In this document: positions 62,826 to 64,000 of the stretch, one piece after another
Numbering within the stretch: the first letter of the stretch is position 1
Layout of the letters: each line of letters starts with the position of its first letter
Source: an uncultured Bacteroidales bacterium
GTDB lineage: Bacteria; Bacteroidota; Bacteroidia; Bacteroidales; F082
Reading direction: 5' to 3'
NCBI GenBank assembly: GCA_947303395.1
Contig: CAMYYD010000008.1
Span: 62,001 to 126,000 of the forward strand
Length of the DNA: 64,000 bases
Program-made: the position numbers and the translations under genes
The notes under the pieces: model-generated
Told to the model about the DNA's origin: nothing
Seen by the model: the letters and a program-made list of their open reading frames with translations, nothing else
The model's database searches: none

Positions 62826-63956
62826 ATGAAAAAAAAGATTGTAAACCCCTTTATTTGCCAAGGTTACGATGGACCAGATTATTTTTGCGACCGTATTGAA
62901 GAAACAAAAACTCTGTCTTCAACACTCTATAACGGACGAAATATTACACTAATTTCACCCCGTAGATTGGGCAAAACAGGGCTTATTTGGAACACTTTTC
63001 ACCAGATAAAGACAGAAAACAAGGATGCCATTTGCATCTATATCGATATTTTCCCGACAAAGAACCAGAGTGAGTTGGTGCGAATGCTCGGCACGGCTGT
63101 TCTCAACGCGACGCTCTCCAAAACCCGTATGCTTGGTCGCAAAATTCTCGATGTGTTTGCCTCATTGCGCCCGGTTGTCGGTGTTGATCCTCTTACAGGA
63201 ATGCCCAACGTGTCGGTAAGTGTCGAACCATCGGAATCGGACATAACCCTACGCAACATTTTCGGTTATCTCAACAAGATGCAAAGCGAGGTATTTATTG
63301 CTATCGATGAGTTTCAGCAAATCAACGAATATCCTGAGCCAGGCACCGAGGCTTTGCTGCGCTCGCATATTCAATTCGCCCACAATGTGCATTTTATTTT
63401 CTCGGGCAGCAAACTGCATCTTATGTCAGAAATGTTCACTTCGCCTAAGCGTCCTTTCTATCAAAGCACTGATATTATTAATTTAACCCAGCTTGATGAA
63501 GAAACATATTACCAGTTTGCCAACAGCTTTTTCGAAGCTAAAAAAGGCAGTCTAAGTCGAGAGATTTTCCATGAACTTTACAGTAAATTTGACGGTTACA
63601 CATGGTATATACAGTCAGTTTTAAACAGATTTTACGAGCAATACAAAATTGTTTCATCGCTTTCTCAGCTTAATGAAACTATACTTGCCGTTGTAAAAAG
63701 CAAGTCGCCGCAATATGAAAGCATTGTGCTTCTCCTAACCGAAAATCAGTTTGCGCTATTGCGTTCTGTTGCGATGGAAGGCATAGTTGAGCAACCATTA
63801 AGCAAGGAGTTTATCAACAAATACAAGTTATCGAGCGCCAGCAGTGTCAAAACAGCCTTAGATGTGCTCAACGACAAGGAACTTTTATATCGTCTGCCAG
63901 AAGGATATATAGTTTACGACCGCTTCATGGACCAGTGGCTTAAGCGAATATTTTAA
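62826..63956 (+). CDS. archaeal-type ATPase (AAA+ P-loop) of unknown role
   Basis: A 376-residue cytoplasmic ATPase. The N-terminal NPFICQGYDGPDYFCDRIEE precedes an altered P-loop SPRRLGKTGL (Walker A) and a Walker B in VFIAIDEFQ, with a late winged-helix-like C-terminus (EFINKYKLSSASSVKTALDV). This is the archaeal ATPase/DUF-type group common in Bacteroidetes, often with mobile or toxin-related loci. The ATG at 62826 is preferred (family proteins start a few residues before NPF); an ATG at 62817 is also in frame. An operator palindrome is upstream (62765-62781). Function unknown. Confidence 0.85.
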   Translation: MKKKIVNPFICQGYDGPDYFCDRIEETKTLSSTLYNGRNITLISPRRLGKTGLIWNTFHQIKTENKDAICIYIDIFPTKNQSELVRMLGTAVLNATLSKTRMLGRKILDVFASLRPVVGVDPLTGMPNVSVSVEPSESDITLRNIFGYLNKMQSEVFIAIDEFQQINEYPEPGTEALLRSHIQFAHNVHFIFSGSKLHLMSEMFTSPKRPFYQSTDIINLTQLDEETYYQFANSFFEAKKGSLSREIFHELYSKFDGYTWYIQSVLNRFYEQYKIVSSLSQLNETILAVVKSKSPQYESIVLLLTENQFALLRSVAMEGIVEQPLSKEFINKYKLSSASSVKTALDVLNDKELLYRLPEGYIVYDRFMDQWLKRIF

Positions 63957-63963
63957 CTATTTT

Positions 63964-63999
63964 ACTTGCAATTTACAAAATCGACTTGCAATTTGCAAA
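63964..63999. repeat. two 16-base direct repeats after the ATPase gene
   Basis: ACTTGCAATTTACAAA (63964) and ACTTGCAATTTGCAAA (63984) differ at one position, 20 bases apart. The TTGCAAATTGCAA-like core is common in Bacteroidetes intergenic DNA. More copies may follow outside the window. Confidence 0.75.
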
Positions 64000-64000
64000 T

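Overview
The window looks like a chromosome segment of an uncultured gut- or rumen-type Bacteroidales bacterium. The reasons are: TAnnTTTG promoter boxes ahead of many genes with few clear Shine-Dalgarno sites, at least six secreted proteins ending in type IX secretion (T9SS, type A) sorting domains, and typical Bacteroidetes marker genes (DUF2795, DUF3822-rsmD, a single-chain purL, three ORF6N proteins). No phage, CRISPR, rRNA or tRNA genes were seen.

Layout. 1-7562: the end of a GH20 hexosaminidase gene and a thioesterase, facing a two-gene operon for a gingipain-like C25 protease and an Asp-box propeller protein, both T9SS cargo. 7.7-20.2 kb: mostly housekeeping (cobalamin adenosyltransferase, mrp-nfu, a hydrolase, a SIMPL protein, dtd, rbfA-lolE, and a serS-lipoprotein-TPR-rsmA operon), plus one T9SS cargo gene and a methyltransferase remnant. 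20.2-29.9 kb: an accessory region with ORF6N genes, a 1655-aa adhesin with a small C-terminal-anchor partner, and a 605-aa exported protein. 30-41.6 kb: rplU-rpmA, then an operon of two giant adhesins (2358 and 1181 aa) and a second small anchor protein, divergent from a membrane AraC regulator. 42.8-48.6 kb: a phosphatase, an orphan HicB, a four-gene lipoprotein operon and a broken ORF6N gene. 48.7-64 kb: purL, a YhcG-type nuclease, holA-amn, a radical SAM gene, a run ending in DUF3822-rsmD, a C69 peptidase coupled to a transmembrane Kelch-AraC sensor, and an AAA ATPase.

Three things stand out. (1) Three copies of a 180-240 nt structured leader RNA (26610-26790, 47616-47794, 53749-53990) each lie between a promoter box and a gene for an exported protein, always in the sense of that gene. 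Their helices covary, the G-U pairs fit only the sense strand, and a conserved loop strand can pair with the strand just before a U-tract, so they look like one family of transcription attenuators. (2) REP-type palindromes have entered reading frames. Three lie in frame in the C-terminal regions of the giant adhesins and one sits at the seam of an internally deleted methyltransferase. (3) Each large-adhesin unit ends with a tiny secreted protein carrying a near-identical APLGSG / hydrophobic / Arg-Lys tail, like an exosortase-type sorting signal.

All calls come from reading the sequence. No database or folding program was run.
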